Positions 42,609 through 56,727 of a stretch of 64,000 bases of DNA are shown here, piece by piece. Numbering within the stretch: the first letter of the stretch is position 1; every line of letters begins with the position of its first letter. A program made the position numbers and the translations under genes. The stretch spans positions 394,248 through 458,247 of the forward strand of contig JASBNA010000037.1 in the NCBI GenBank assembly GCA_038087015.1, in the 5' to 3' direction. The notes below the pieces were generated by a model, which did no database searches, was not told where the DNA came from, and worked only from the letters and a program-made list of their open reading frames with translations. This DNA is from Cerrena zonata. Its lineage: Eukaryota; Basidiomycota; Agaricomycetes; Polyporales; Cerrenaceae.

Positions 42609-44211
42609 TTAAAACCTGCCATAGCTACCGAGTGCTTTCTCGACATCTTCACGAGTATCTTCAGAGAAATTTTCAGCACGTAGGTACGCGATCCCAAGTC
42701 CGTACTCGGCTCTGTATTTCAGAGCATCTGTAAGCGGTAGTTTGGGGATACCGTCCTCGATAGCTCCGTGCAAATCATACACAGATAAGGATCGAAGATT
42801 GGGAAAGGGTATGATGGGACGAACCGCCGACGTGTCGTCGCCTGTAGGTACCGGTACTGTGGTCTTTACACAATCACCAGTCATGAGGAAAGCAGCAAGC
42901 ATTGCCGAGTCCCAATCTATGGCGATGATGGTTTCCACTGTATTATTCGAGTCCTTGAGTATAACTCCAAGGCTTGTGTTAGGACTCGTCCAGTGTTCAG
43001 GACTCATTTCAAGGACAAGAGTGTGAACACGTGATAAATCAAAATTGCGGCATAACATAGAGATATTATCTATGTTATTATTACCATTGATATTGGCCGT
43101 GGTCCACGTCAACTGGTAGAGCAAACTGTCCCCAAAGTCTGTACGGCCGACCGTCGTCGAGAAGGTGTTGGGTTGCATGGTCCGTGGAAGAATTGAATTC
43201 CAACCCCAAGCTTCGTACCTCGTTAGAAAGTCCAGATGTTTGAAACAGGGGTTTTGGATCTTGATAAAAACCGAGTAGATAACCCGATCATTGCCGTCAA
43301 GTTGGGTTGACCCCTTATCACAACGAGATAAGCGAGAAGCTATATCGGTGACTACAACGACCCCTTCGGTATCATCCACATCAAAGGGGATGTCTTCCTT
43401 GATCCTCAAGCAAATGGATATACCAGAAGAAGGGACGACAAGTCTCCGCAAAACTTCAAGCAGTGTAACGGTCTCTACCATAGTAAGCGATTTCAGTTGA
43501 TTGAAATGTAGCTTTCCCCTATCTCCGGCATCGGGTGAAGACATAAAAGACTCCGACCCCCAAAGTTCCAAGGTCTCGAGATTGGGCATGTCCTTCAAGT
43601 GATCGAGTAAGTAACCCAAAGATGGAAACCTGGGTATTTCGATTATAAGGTGTCGCAACTGTGGCTTGAATAATGAAGCCAAAGTAAGATAGCTCGAGCG
43701 ATGTGAGCATTGGCGCATGGAGGCGGAGAGGAAGAGGTCCACTTTGAGCAGCGGTGCGTATGCAAGTATCATTATTAAGGTGTAAAAAGCGTAGGAGGGA
43801 TGCGGCGAGTACATCGGGGTATTTCGACGCCAACCCCCCCGCGTCCAAGTGAAATACGGATAAGTTTAAATGAGAGATTCTGTGTATGTGGTTGAGAACG
43901 ATAATGAGCTTCGCTTCATCCTCGATTTCGTGTTGGTCCTCGTCGCGAAATCCATTGCGGATGAGCTCTATCCTTAGAGGGACTGCTCCAGATCGGCTTA
44001 GAAGGAGCTCGACAATGTTGAGAGGACAGATCGAGAGATCGATATAAGACCACAGAGGAGGACAGCTCATAGTGACATCATGCCAGTATTTGCACACTTG
44101 CATGATACAGAGCCATAAGTATGGTGATTTCTCAGCTATGGAGAGGTCACAAACATGACCGAAGGATTTCGCGAGGAGCTCGGGGAGGAGATGCGAGATG
44201 TTTAGAGCCAT
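42609..44211 (-). pseudogene. F-box gene of a third family with one frame break
   Basis: The start at 44211 reads MALNISHLLPELLAKSFGHV with MQVCKYWHDVTMSCPPLW, the standard layout of an agaricomycete F-box protein. Leucine-rich text continues to LTSLELSYFGF near 43680. The next segment (SLFKPQLRHLIIEIPRFPSLG) is in a different frame that is open to 42609, ending EKALGSYGRF. The two frames overlap, so a single indel near 43665-43690 is the simplest explanation; a sequencing error would look the same. Confidence 0.68.
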
Positions 44212-44832
44212 GAAGGCTATACAAGTCTATAGACAACAGATAAAGAGTATAAGCGATGCTTCATGGATGGTATATACACAATCATACCCACAATACCCAC
44301 AGTTAAAATACAATCTTCAATACGGAGGTGATGGTGGACTTCATGAGTCTCATTTCCACTTCTGAGCTACGTGGTATCGAGACGCTCGTAATCGATTCAC
44401 CTAATTCGGCTTTAGAACTCGTGACTATATACTTAATATCTTTTCTTTCATCATTGACCCACCAACATGTACGGTATTTATTATTATTACAGGCTCCTTC
44501 TCACAATTCTACGTTGTACAATGGTAATGAACTCTTGATGATAAATAGTTAGATGATTTCGTGCAATCTTACAATAAAATAGACCGTCATACTACGTAGT
44601 ACGCATGAGGAGACACATTCATACTGGTATCATATGATAGCCTGACTAGCACTTGTAAAGGCCCGAAGAGTTTTATTTGTGACACATTGAATTCGATACA
44701 GCAGATAAGGAAAGAAACATTTGTAGTCGACAGCGAGCGGTAACACTACACTGTCCTGAGTGGGGGTGGTGAAGTCAATACTAGAGCAAGGAATCAGAAA
44801 CGAGCGAGAAATTTGATCAACAACGAGAAAAA
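44212..44832. other. Intergenic, nothing recognised
   Basis: Upstream of the F-box gene and downstream of the first P450. AT-rich, with no supported gene. Confidence 0.4.
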
Positions 44833-47204
44833 TCAAGCCTTGATGCGTTCAAGGTCAACAGGGAAGGTGGGGTTAATACTGTTCTTCATAGTAGGATGAC
44901 GAACACCGGCATTGTTCCATACAATATTTTTGGCTTGTTTGGCCATGGAAATGTTGAACTTGCCAAGCATGATGTTAAGGACGACCTCTGTTCATCGTAA
45001 GGTTAGTATTTTCTGGGTGCACTAGCAATTAACTTTAACGTACTCATTTCCAATTGAGAGAATTTGAAACCGCTAGAAGATGCACGTTTCGTAAGAAATC
45101 GTACTTTAGCATTAACAGGAAACTCACATGCAAGACCGTCCTCCCCCATTGAATGTCATTCTGTATCGGGAACATATTTAATATGTGTAAAAGGTTGTCG
45201 CACAAGCAGTCCAAAACTCACAAGTTAGAATAAACACCAGGAATACGAGCTTCGGTGACAGTGGTGGGTAGAGGGGTTAACCAACGCTCGGGTTTGAACT
45301 CCAAAGCATCCTCGCCCCAGATCCTCTTGTCCAAGTTGCTAGCACGGATAGCGATGTAGAGAGTTGTGCCCTTCGGTACCAGAATTTCCCTCATGACAGC
45401 ACCATTGACACCAATGACCGGCTCGGAAACGGGCAATACGAAGTCCTTCTTAGCCCTATGAGATATAGTGTTAGTATAGCATCAACCAGGAGTGTTAACA
45501 TGGGCTCACTCCCGAGTGATAAATGTCGCAGGAGAATACCTGCACAAAATCTATTAGCTGGAAATATTCTTCTCAGAAAGGGGGACCTTACAGCCGAAGA
45601 CTCTCGCGTACGAAAGAGTCCATGTACGGAAGAGCAACAAGATCATCATAGGGAATATCTTCACCGAACCGTGCCTGGGCTTCCAAGATTTCAGCGCGGA
45701 GCTTGTTCTGGACCTCGGGATACTGGGCGAGAATAGACATCATGGCTGTTAAAGCATTGGACGTTGTATCAGTCCCGGCAAGTATGAAGGTGCTTGTTAC
45801 AAAATTAGGTCAGGCGAGAGGGTTTATCTTCATGACATAACAGTGCTTACGAGACTTGTGCGACCAGTTCATCCTCGGGAAGACGATCAATTTCAGAAGC
45901 ATTCATATTAGCTTGAACTTATCCGGTTGTTAACATGCCGCATGTCAGAGAAAAGTGCGATAGGAAGGACTTACGCAATATACTCATGACGTCCCTCTTC
46001 TCTGTGAATTCGTTGACAGTTTCTTCGTCTCCAGCTTTCAACCCAGCCCTCTTGCCAGCTAGAATCTTCTTTGATTCAGCCTCGACATCGTATATAGCCT
46101 TCCTCAGTCTTTGGATCGTTGGACTAGGTGTAAGACGGACCAATGTCTGCTTGACCCACGATGGTCCCAAATACTTCACGTACTGGAAGAGGAATTGCAG
46201 TTCGGACAGATCAGCGATTGACGGACTACGAGTTCGCAATATAAGTTATTGTAGGTCAGATCAAGAAAAAGGCTCAAAGATGTACTCACATCATCATCTT
46301 GACAGAGTCCGCGAGAGGATTACGGGTTGGATCGCCCAACGAATCCATGGAGATACCAAGACCTCCTTGGCCAATGAGTTCTAGGGCTCCTCGGGCAAGC
46401 CACTCCATAATGTCGATCGTCGTCGCTTTGTTACCGACCTCAGAATCAATTCCATTGCTCATCTACAGAGCCATGTTATTCGCCGACTTTGAAAGCTGTA
46501 ATATTTTGAACATACCCTATGCACGACAGAGTAGAAGATCGTCGTCATCGACCTGAGATGCTTGACAGAGAATACAGGGTTCAACATCTTCCGCTGTCTG
46601 CGGTGATGAGCACCTTAGGAGACATCATTTAGACTTTTACAGGACTTCACTACCTTCAGAACTCACCATGAACACCAGTAAGACCTGGTCCTACGGTATT
46701 ACGAGTACTCCTGTGTATTGTTCAGGATATGTAGTCGGTGGATGAACATGGGACGGGCTTACTGGAAGGACCATTCGGGATGATCATAGGCGTCCTCGGC
46801 GTCCTTGATCAGGATGTGATTCAGAGCCACCGGGTCAAAAACATACAACATGCGGTGCTAATTCCATCAAGAAAGATCTATTATACTCATCTAACACAAT
46901 AGATATGTGATGCTTACCCCGAAGAGACCTGTCAGCTTGACGACCTTGTTGAAGTCATTTCCAAGGCCATCGAGCCAGTTCCATCCATGTCTATCGTACA
47001 TCTGGCCCAAGTTACCTGCCAAGGCTTGGGTATCAGTCTGACATAGAATAAGACCGACCACAACAGACCTTTGATCAATGAGGCAGGTGCAGGGCCAGGG
47101 ATATTGTCGAGAGGGGAACGCAGCACATAGTTGCGAGACAGACGCCATAGAATCCAAGTGATTCCAGCGACGAGGAAAGCAATAAGCTCGGGAGAGAAAG
47201 ACAT
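44833..47204 (-). CDS. Cytochrome P450, copy 1 (apparently intact)
   Basis: A membrane-anchored haem monooxygenase. The start at 47204 gives an N-terminal anchor (LIAFLVAGITWILWRLSRN) followed by the proline hinge DNIPGPAP. Roughly ten or more short introns follow. Recognisable parts are the I-helix AGTDTTS, the K-helix ESLRLYS (ExxR), FKPERW, and the haem ligand motif FNGGGRSCIG, whose coding sequence is split by an intron right after the Cys-Ile codons (near 45125). The stop TGA is at 44833-44835. Its substrate is unknown; the closest relatives in this window are the other two copies. No break found. Confidence 0.9.
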
Positions 47205-49210
47205 TTTGTACTGACAGTAGAAGGAGGCGAGTGGGAATGATACTGGCAATCGTTCACACAGCAGTGCAATATATATAGTAAATATGCTGCATATCTCTTG
47301 AACAACTCTCTATTAGCTCATCTCCCGGCAAGAAAGTGATGACCTACTCAAGTATTACGCTTGCCTTTTCCACGGAGCGTTCTATTCCCAGATCTTCAAG
47401 TTCTAATAGCAGCGTGCCCATGCAACGATTCCGTGATTACTGCGTGCACCTGTGGGAGAGACGAAAAACTGCCCTATTGACACTCGAAGTTTCCAGGAGG
47501 GAAGGAGGTTAAGCGACGACATCATGTCACACCTGATCGTTCCGAAGCGAACTATAGTCATACATGGTTGGCCAATCGTTGGCAACTCTCCCATACAAGA
47601 TGAAAGAAAAATCGCCGACCATGATATGGGTGAATCAATACAACAGCGGCTGGTATGTTTCAGGACTCATACCGTGACGTTGTGCAACGATGCGTGGCAA
47701 AAACAAAAACAAAAAATGCTGCCAGCATATGTTTGCTACGTCAAGCTTCAAGTCTAGCCCATGCGTTCGCACGCACGTAGTATAACGGCGTCCGTAGCCC
47801 TGTCACGGTGCCGGTAGTGAGACAATGCACAGACATACAAACTTAGTTTTGCTTCTCCTTTACGTCAGAGTGTATTGACTCAGCAAACGGTGGCATAAAT
47901 GTCTTCACGTTAGCAGTACATGGAGGCTCCAAATGGCGTTTGAAGAACCTTCCATGAAGTTTCCGGGTGGGACAGAGAAAAACTGTAATGTCGCCCGGGT
48001 GAGCGGGAAGGCGGTGCCGACTCGGACGGTTGTTTAGGAGCACTTCCAGCAGTAAGCCCCTGCGCTAGAATACAAAGGGACGTACCACGAATAATACGAC
48101 ATCGAATAGAGGGTTTACCGTCTAGAACAACAAGCCAAACATAAATCTCTGATGTTCAACCGACGAGGGTCATCGCGGTCTTATATCCCGATTTTTTCGG
48201 AGATGTTGCAGTGGGTGATTATGAGTGTTTGGCTCTAAAGCAGTTGCCTTTTATGGAATATCCGGTACCGTCGGACTTAGAGCATTATCATAGGCTACCG
48301 CTCTATAACTAAGACCGTTACGGCTTCGAAAAAACTGACCCCTTCTCATTTGTTACCACAGGTCAAACTCTACGTCAAGCCACGCCACATCATACTGTCG
48401 AGGTCCGAGTTTGACCCGCACCATTGTTACATAGAGATCGGGATACTATGTTGACCTCGTATTCTGTCCCCTGGAACCCGTTTTCCACCACTAAGCTAGG
48501 TGTTACGGTAGCTGAGCACGAGACGATCTCAAAGAAGTAGGCTCCCATAAAAGGTAAGGGTCTCTAGAGTGTGTTCTAGATTATCGCGGTTGAACAGTGT
48601 TGGTGATTATGTTAAGTTGTTTTTCAAATAGCCTACACATATGTAAGTTATTTATATACGTATCTGTCCCGACGTTGTCTTCCGCTCTCACACGGTACCG
48701 ACGTAATCCTTACTTCTAGTACTATTGTTGACGCCTATCATTTGAACATCGTGGCAATTGGCCGTGGTATCATTGGGAGGCTTCGGGCTGTGATAGACAT
48801 AAGTATCCAAACAATCGTCAACGAAGCTGTTTCGCTCTGTGCGGTGTCACCAATCCTGATACCTGAATATCCTATCGGTTGTTGTTTGAATGGTGTTTAT
48901 TATTATTCAAGGTCTGAAATAAGGCATTAAAGATTATACCTGCCAGTGTACTTAACGATCGATGCAGCGTATATTCATATATTCTCCTTCACATTTCGGA
49001 TTCCAAGGTAGATTGTACATGATAGTCTTTGTTACCAGGTCAGAGGATAATAGATCTCGTCTTTGCGATTGAGAGATTGGTACTGAACATTCAAAGTTAC
49101 TAAGGATTTAATTGAGACCGCAGGACTGGATAGAAATCGTGAATAGGAAGGAGTTGGAAGGTTTAAGAAAGGAGAAAAATATCGAAAGAGGATACAAATT
49201 GATACACAAA
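47205..49210. other. Two-kb upstream region of P450 copy 1
   Basis: No supported gene. Near the start codon the sequence resembles the 5' region of copy 3 (TATATAT, then TGTGTGAACGATTG). About 1 kb out lies the shared upstream module listed at 48188-48252. Small ORFs here are not conserved-looking. Confidence 0.45.
48188..48252 (-). promoter_or_regulatory. Shared upstream module of P450 copy 1
   Basis: A 26-nt block at 48227-48252 (in gene direction AAAAGGCAACTGC...CAAAC) is followed 26 nt later, toward the gene, by CCG-N7-CGG at 48188-48200. The block lies 1,023 bp from the start codon. The same pair occurs before the other two P450 copies. Confidence 0.5.
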
Positions 49211-51575
49211 TCAAGCTTGGATGCGTTGTAGGTTAACAGGGAAAGTAGGAATGACATTATCCTTCATGGTAGGATGTCGGACGCCAGCGTTGTTCCATAC
49301 GATATTTTCGGCCTGCTTAGCCATAGAGACTTTGAACTTGCCGAGTATAATGTTGAGTACGACCTCTACCCATAAACACGTTAGTAGCCGGGGATACTAG
49401 TGAATAATCAAACGTACTCATTTCCAGTTGGGAGAATTTGAAGCCGCTATAAGAAGATTACTTGGGTCAGAGTAATGTTAATTTTACTTCAATAAATAGG
49501 CCTCTTACATGCAAGATCTTCCACCAGCGTTAAAAGTCATCCTGAGGAGTGATATAAGAATAAAATGATGCTAAAATACGAGCTCAGCACTCACAAATTC
49601 GAGTATATCCCGGGAATACGAGCTTCAGTGAGGGTAGAGGGTAGCTGTGACAACCAACGTTCGGGTTTAAACTCCAAGGCGTCCTCTCCCCATATCCTCT
49701 TGTCGATATTACTCGAACGGATGCCAATATAGAGTGTAGTACCCTTTGGTATGGGTATTTCCCTCATAACAGTACCGTCAAGCGCGACGACTGGCTCAGA
49801 GACCGGCAAAACGAAGTCTTTCTTAGCTCTAAGCCGATAAGGCGTCAATATAAAATAACTCCGGATACTAACTTGTGACCTACTCTCGAGCAATAAATGA
49901 CGCGGGGGAATACCTGACAATACTGCTTTAGTTCGGGCTTTCTAATGAAAAGGGAGATACTCACATTCGAAGATTTTCACGAATGCACGCATCCATATAT
50001 GGAAGAGCAATGAGATCGTCATAGGGGATATCTTCACCAAATTGGGCCTGCGCCTCCAAGATTTCAGCACGAAGTTTGTCCTGAATGTCAGGGCGTTGGG
50101 CGAGCGTATTCATCATCGCAGTCAAGGCGTTCGAAGTGGTGTCAGTTCCGCCAAGTATGAAGACACTTGAAGTTAATTTAGGTTAGGCGACGGAACTACT
50201 ATCACGATATAGCATTACTCACGACACTTGTGCGACCAATTCATCCTCTGGGAGACGATCTGCTTCAGAAGCGGCCATGTTAGCTTGGACTATGGTCGAT
50301 CGTCAATATCTTGCCAAACACAATACACGACAATGGGAAGAACATACGCAAAATACTCATGATATCCTTCTTCTCCGTGAATTCATGGACAATTTTACTG
50401 TCCCCCTGCTTTCAAACCAGCCTTTTTCTCAGCTATAATCTTCTTCGACTCAGCGACGATGTCAGCAATTCCCTTTCTGAGTCTCTGAATCACTTGGCTA
50501 GGAGCAAGACGTGCCAAGAGCTGTTTGAACCATGATGGGCCTAGGTAGTTCACATACGGCAAGAAGAATTGCAATTCCCCTAGATCGGTGATAGAAGGGC
50601 TACAATGTGATACGAATTGAATAAACAGGAGTCAGGGAATAGAATGGTGTTTGACTGACATGAGCATCTTTATGGAGTCAGGCCAGGGGATTCGGGGTAG
50701 GATCCCCCAACGAGTCCATTGAGATTCCAAGACCTCCCTGGGCGATGAGCTCGAGCGCTGCTCGGGAGAACCATTCCATGATATCGACCGTAGTTGTGTT
50801 TTCGCCAACTTCTGCCCCGATACCGTTACTGAACTATCACGAGATGAATAAGCAATTGTAAATTTCATAGATTTTGTAGAGTTTCATACTCACCCTATGA
50901 ACGACCGAGTAGAAGAGGGTTGTCATGGATCTTAAATGTTTAGCGGAAAATACGGGGTTCAACATTTTTCGTTGTTTTCGGTGACGGAGACCTAATGCAA
51001 GATATGAATATGTGAAACATTGAAATGGATCTAATCCAGCTCACCGTGAACACCGGTAAGACCCGGTCCTACGGTAATCTGAGTGGTCCTGTGTGTGATT
51101 TAGAGTTGGGATTCAACGTGGGATATGAGACGGGCTCACTGCAAGGACCACTCAGTGCTCTCATACACTTCCTCTGCATCCTTGACGAGGATGTGATGTA
51201 ATGCTAGCGGGTCGAAGACGTATAACATGTGATGCTGATATGATTGAGATTGGGAATCGGTAGGAGCATTTAGGGGTGCAAACTTACGCCGAAGAGACCT
51301 CTTAACTTGACGACCTTGCTGTAGTTATTTCCGAGGTTGTCGAGCCATTCCCATCCATTCCTGTCGTATAGCTGACCCAAGTTGCCTTACGGGATGAAGT
51401 GAGCTCGATGTACGTTCATGAATCCACCACACCACGAACCTTTAACCCATGATGCGGATGCAGGGCCCGGGATGTTATCAAGAGGTGAACGTAGAATAAA
51501 GTTGCGAGTCAAGCGCCACAGGATCCAAGCGACCCCAAGGAGCACGAAAGCTACGAGTTCTGTAGAGAATGGCAT
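49211..51575 (-). pseudogene. Cytochrome P450, copy 2 (two frameshifts)
   Basis: Colinear with copy 1 from MPFSTELVAFVLLGVAWILW (start 51575) to the stop TGA at 49211-49213. Relative to copies 1 and 3, one base is added at about 50680, within the text that should read NPLADS, and one in the five-C run at 50402-50406, within the text that should read AGxxxxVHEF. Both produce early stops. The rest, including FKPERW, looks normal, so decay is recent or partly due to sequencing errors; the second site is a homopolymer, the first is not. Confidence 0.8.
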
Positions 51576-53281
51576 ATCGCACTATCAGAGGGACGATGTC
51601 AAGGTAGAGTGTGAGGAGTATGGCTAAAGAGGGGACGTATATATATAGATAGCGCATTTCACCCACTGTTTCCATGGAGGATTTCTTACCTAAATATTCA
51701 AGCGTTATACTGCTCTCATGTCCGGGAATGCTGCATGCACCTGTGAGAGACAAAAATACCCTCTATCTATTCCCGCAAATGCGGCCCAGCATTTTGGAAA
51801 AGGAGCCCACCGACGGTATTACTTGCTTCCTCCGAAAGGATCCCGAGGTATGCTCGTCTAGTTGATCATTGCCATGGGATCTCTCAGGATCTGTCATGTC
51901 GGGATGAAGAGCGTTTTCTCAACGTCCTCATTGAGAGGAGTCAATGATCATATGTCACAATCTATATTGTCTCTTCGTGAGAGGTAATACAGTATTGTGA
52001 CAAGAAGTGATCACTTTCAGCTGACGACCGTCCAAAATCAGTTAAATAAACCTCATACCTGCCGTAAAGAACTTGCACACCTCCACATGCCCCTAAGTTT
52101 ATCGGGCGAGACATACTCTTTACGAGGTATATCACGTAGGTTCAATGTGCTCAGCACTGAACGGGAGTGACGTCAAGTTCCACACCGACGTCTCACACAG
52201 AGACTGAGGGAGCAACGCTGAATGATTCTTCCACGGACCTTCGGAGTGAGTTGTGTCAGAACCGTTGAGCAGTTGGAATGCGGGAAGAGACATGCTTCTT
52301 CCCAATCATCGGAATCTGATTCGCTTCGAATCAGGAATTCGAAAGAATAGCACGGCGACGATAAACGTGTCCGACATTCAGATTCCAGTCATCGTTCGCC
52401 AAGGCTCGCTATGGTCCTGAGCTCTCCTTTCAGCATGTTAGATCGTCAACCCACCGGTTTTACCACATACCTTACAGGGCAACCCCAACAAATTTCCATC
52501 ACGGCAGTCTGGACAGAGGCCCTCGGTCTTGAAACCTTGATCACCGAGGCATTCGGGGACGAGGCTATTTGCTTTTGTTTGGTTCTAAAGCAATTGCCTT
52601 TTCTGAGCGCCGTTGTCTCCACCGATGTCGCACTTTGTGGGAAGTCCGGTCAACACCTCTAACTTTCAGTGAAGATTGAATTATTATGGCATACGTAGAT
52701 GTATACAGATAATTACGCATATATTGCCTTCCCCTGGTGGCTGTTCTTTCGATCCAATCTCGATTCTCCGAGGAACTTGAATGGGAATGTGGCTGAAATA
52801 CTACTCGACAATCCGTCATCATCGTGAGTTGTGGTGCATGGGAATCCTAGAAATGCTATCAGGTGTTGTTTAGGTGGCGCAATGATGCAATGTTGTATCC
52901 ATGGTGTTCTTCCCGACGATTGTTCTAAAGACACAAGGTCAATCAGTCGCCAGTGTGAAAAGGTCTACTATTGCGGGAGCATAAATAGCAAATTTGATTT
53001 TCACTTGAAAAGAACAGGGATGAGGCCACTTCTCATGTTCAAGATATGATGCTGGGTACACAAATCGCGATCTTGCCCCCATCATCGTAATGGAGCTTCT
53101 GAATCCCTCAGCAAAGGGTACTACAGTCATCGAATCACACTTCAAACGCCACGAAATGATGTTACAATTCGCCCTTGGGCGAAGAATGGTATTATAGCGA
53201 TGGAAGCCGGAAAAAATAGTACACATAAGTTATACAACAACCGAAGAAACATCCCAAACAAACTGAAGCGTCGAAACACAT
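51576..53281. other. Gene-free stretch upstream of P450 copy 2
   Basis: Contains a TATATATATA stretch about 65 bp before the copy 2 start and the shared module at 52544-52602. No supported gene; the right end is the 3' flank of H2A. Confidence 0.4.
52544..52602 (-). promoter_or_regulatory. Shared upstream module of P450 copy 2
   Basis: The 26-nt block is at 52577-52602 (24 of 26 bases as in copy 1), and CCG-N7-CGG is at 52544-52556, 20 nt nearer the gene. The block lies 1,002 bp from the start codon. Confidence 0.5.
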
Positions 53282-53872
<591 letters not shown>

Positions 53873-54205
53873 TGTAGTTGATAAAGTTGAGGTGTTGAGG
53901 GTGGAAACGTTGGGCGTAAAGACGAGGGGATTGCGAGCAAAGATGAGGAAGAGAGTCACAAAACGCTTTGAACGCTTTATATGACGTGGGCGCCTATCAC
54001 GCGACGCGACGTGCTAACACCGCACGTGACCTTGTTTACACGAAATCAACAGAATTGCGGCACGTGCGAACGCGTCTGTTGGGCGTATCCCACAGAACAT
54101 AAATAGTGTCCAACCTCTACGTTCGTCAGTTCATCTCTTTGCATCCAACTACCATCTTCACGCCCTCGCGCTTTACCACCTCTCACCTTTCAAACCTCAC
54201 TCGCA
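53873..54205. promoter_or_regulatory. Bidirectional H2A/H2B promoter
   Basis: It contains two CACGTG E-boxes (54023-54028 and 54061-54066), a perfect ACGCGT MluI cell-cycle box (54070-54075), an ACGCGACGCGACGTG cluster near 54000 and TGACGTGG near 53983-53990. MCB sites drive G1/S transcription through MBF in fungi, which suits histone genes; use here is inferred. Confidence 0.65.
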
Positions 54206-54822
<617 letters not shown>

Positions 54823-55251
54823 ATTTCTCTTGTTCATCTCTGGGACTTTCTGTTGTTGTATTGTAGTGTTTCTTTCTGTACAGTTTCTATTTAATCATAT
54901 CTCTATTCCCTCTCATGTGCCTTGCTTGATCAACGTTAGGCAGATTGATTGAAGGTATGGAGGGAGTTTCGGCTGATAATGAGTGCTTATAGACGTTTCC
55001 ACTTAGGATACTGCAATCTCATTCTACGCCACAGTGTTTGACCCTAGAGGTCTTACACGAGCTAAAGTGACCCCTTAGACTCAATAAACACATCCTCAAT
55101 GACAAATCGCAAGATACATTCCCAACGATCCAAGTATGTACAATTACACAAGTAACACTGATCTGACTGATACTTTATCGCTACAGCCTATTATTACACA
55201 TACGTATACACCACCAATTCCAAAAAAGGCCCATCAATGCATTCCCTCACC
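54823..55251. other. Intergenic, nothing recognised
   Basis: 3' flank of H2B and 3' flank of the first MYND gene. No ORF or repeat is supported. Confidence 0.4.
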
Positions 55252-56326
55252 TCATAACATTATCGGAGAACCCTTCAACGGAGACCGTTTGTTGCCCGTC
55301 AGCTTCTCCACCTGTGTCGCCATCATCTCCTTCCAATCATCCACAACCGCCACAGACCCGTCCATTCGTGTCCTCTTCTGCACCCTGATCAACGTCGAGA
55401 CGTAAGAAAATTGACATCCAAAGCTTGGACAGAGGATGATGCATGAGAGGTTGCCATGTTGTTCAGGGTCATCGCCTTCGAAGACGAAGTTTCGTTCTTC
55501 CCGGAATTGAGTCCCGACTTCGAAGATATCATCGACTAGTTCGAGGGATACAGATCGGAATTGGAATCTCATCCAAGCCGGTTGCTTTGGTTTGATGAGG
55601 TTCTGCGGGAGACTGTCTACCCTGAGGACGAAGACCCTTTCATCGATTCCATGGACGAATCCCGGTCTTGGGGAGTTTTCCATGAAGGCGTTAATACATG
55701 CAACGTTGATGGCTGGTGCCATTCGTCGTTTGAATGATTGAAGGTCATTAAATAAACCATTGGCGTCGGTGATGGGTGGAGGCGAACGAGTTGTTGCAGA
55801 GCGATCTGCTATGGCTTTCTGGAGATCCTTTTTTGCTTGTTGGTTTCGACGACATATGATCTTATGGGCTGGCCAGTCGTGTGCCTGGCACTCCCTTGAC
55901 TATATTAAATTTTATATGTAAGGGAATTATGGGTGGGTCAGACGGGGGACGGACGTACACAGTATCGAGCCATCTTACATCCCGAACAAGCAAAAAGCTT
56001 CGCCCCTTGGGCTTTGGAGTAATGACCTATGCCCAAATATATATATATATTAGCACACAATCAATGTATGTTGAGATCTAGAACCACAAACATTTCTCTG
56101 ATCGACACATCGCCATCTCATGCCTCGCGGTCCTAGACTCAAGCCAATCGACTCCGACTGGATTCTTACCAGTAGTCGGCCACTTCGACTCCAGAAGTCG
56201 CATGAGAGGCAATTGATTTCCTTTCATCATCTCTTCGAGGACTACAGGGTGGGTTTGTGCAGTCTCGAGGAGGAATTGCACCATTTCTTCATCTGTGGAG
56301 GGGGCATTACCCTGACGGCGGGACAT
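55252..56326 (-). CDS. MYND-type zinc finger protein, copy 1
   Basis: The start at 56326 reads MSRRQGNAPSTDEEMVQFLL. An N-terminal helical region with PVGVDWLESRTARHEMAMC is followed after an intron by KLFACSGCKMARYC. The next exon supplies WQAHDWPAHKIIC, completing a MYND finger of the C-x2-C...C...H...C type. The C-terminal domain (NVACINAFMENSPRPGFVHG to QVEKLTGNKRSP) is shared with copy 2 and unnamed to me. MYND fingers bind proline-rich peptides. Two introns; no break seen. Confidence 0.8.
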
Positions 56327-56727
56327 TTCCGTTTATTGAGGGTATGTAGGGTATAAAGTGAGGGGTAAGTGAAGGGTATGAGGGTATAGAGAGGATGTAA
56401 GGGTACTAGAGAGAAGTGGGCGAGTGGATGGTAGTGGCGCGAAGTGAGAGGATAAAGAGATTCTTTGATATGCCAGGCGGCGTACGGCAATCTATATACG
56501 ATCTAAAGAATGACTTGCCTTTTTGGGACAATGGAAATCCTCAAATCCAGATCAGTCGCATACAGCCAGGTAGCATACAGCCAGACTGCCATCCTCCATC
56601 GCGTTCCCAGCATACCAAACCCAGAACAACTATAATTAGAGAAACAACACTCGTATTGTCGATACAATGCTCTATCGCTACAACCTAGTATTACATACGC
56701 ATACACCGAGTCCAAATATATATTATG
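56327..56727. other. Intergenic between MYND copies 1 and 2
   Basis: Upstream region of MYND copy 1; it ends in the 3' flank of copy 2. Nothing else is recognised. Confidence 0.4.
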
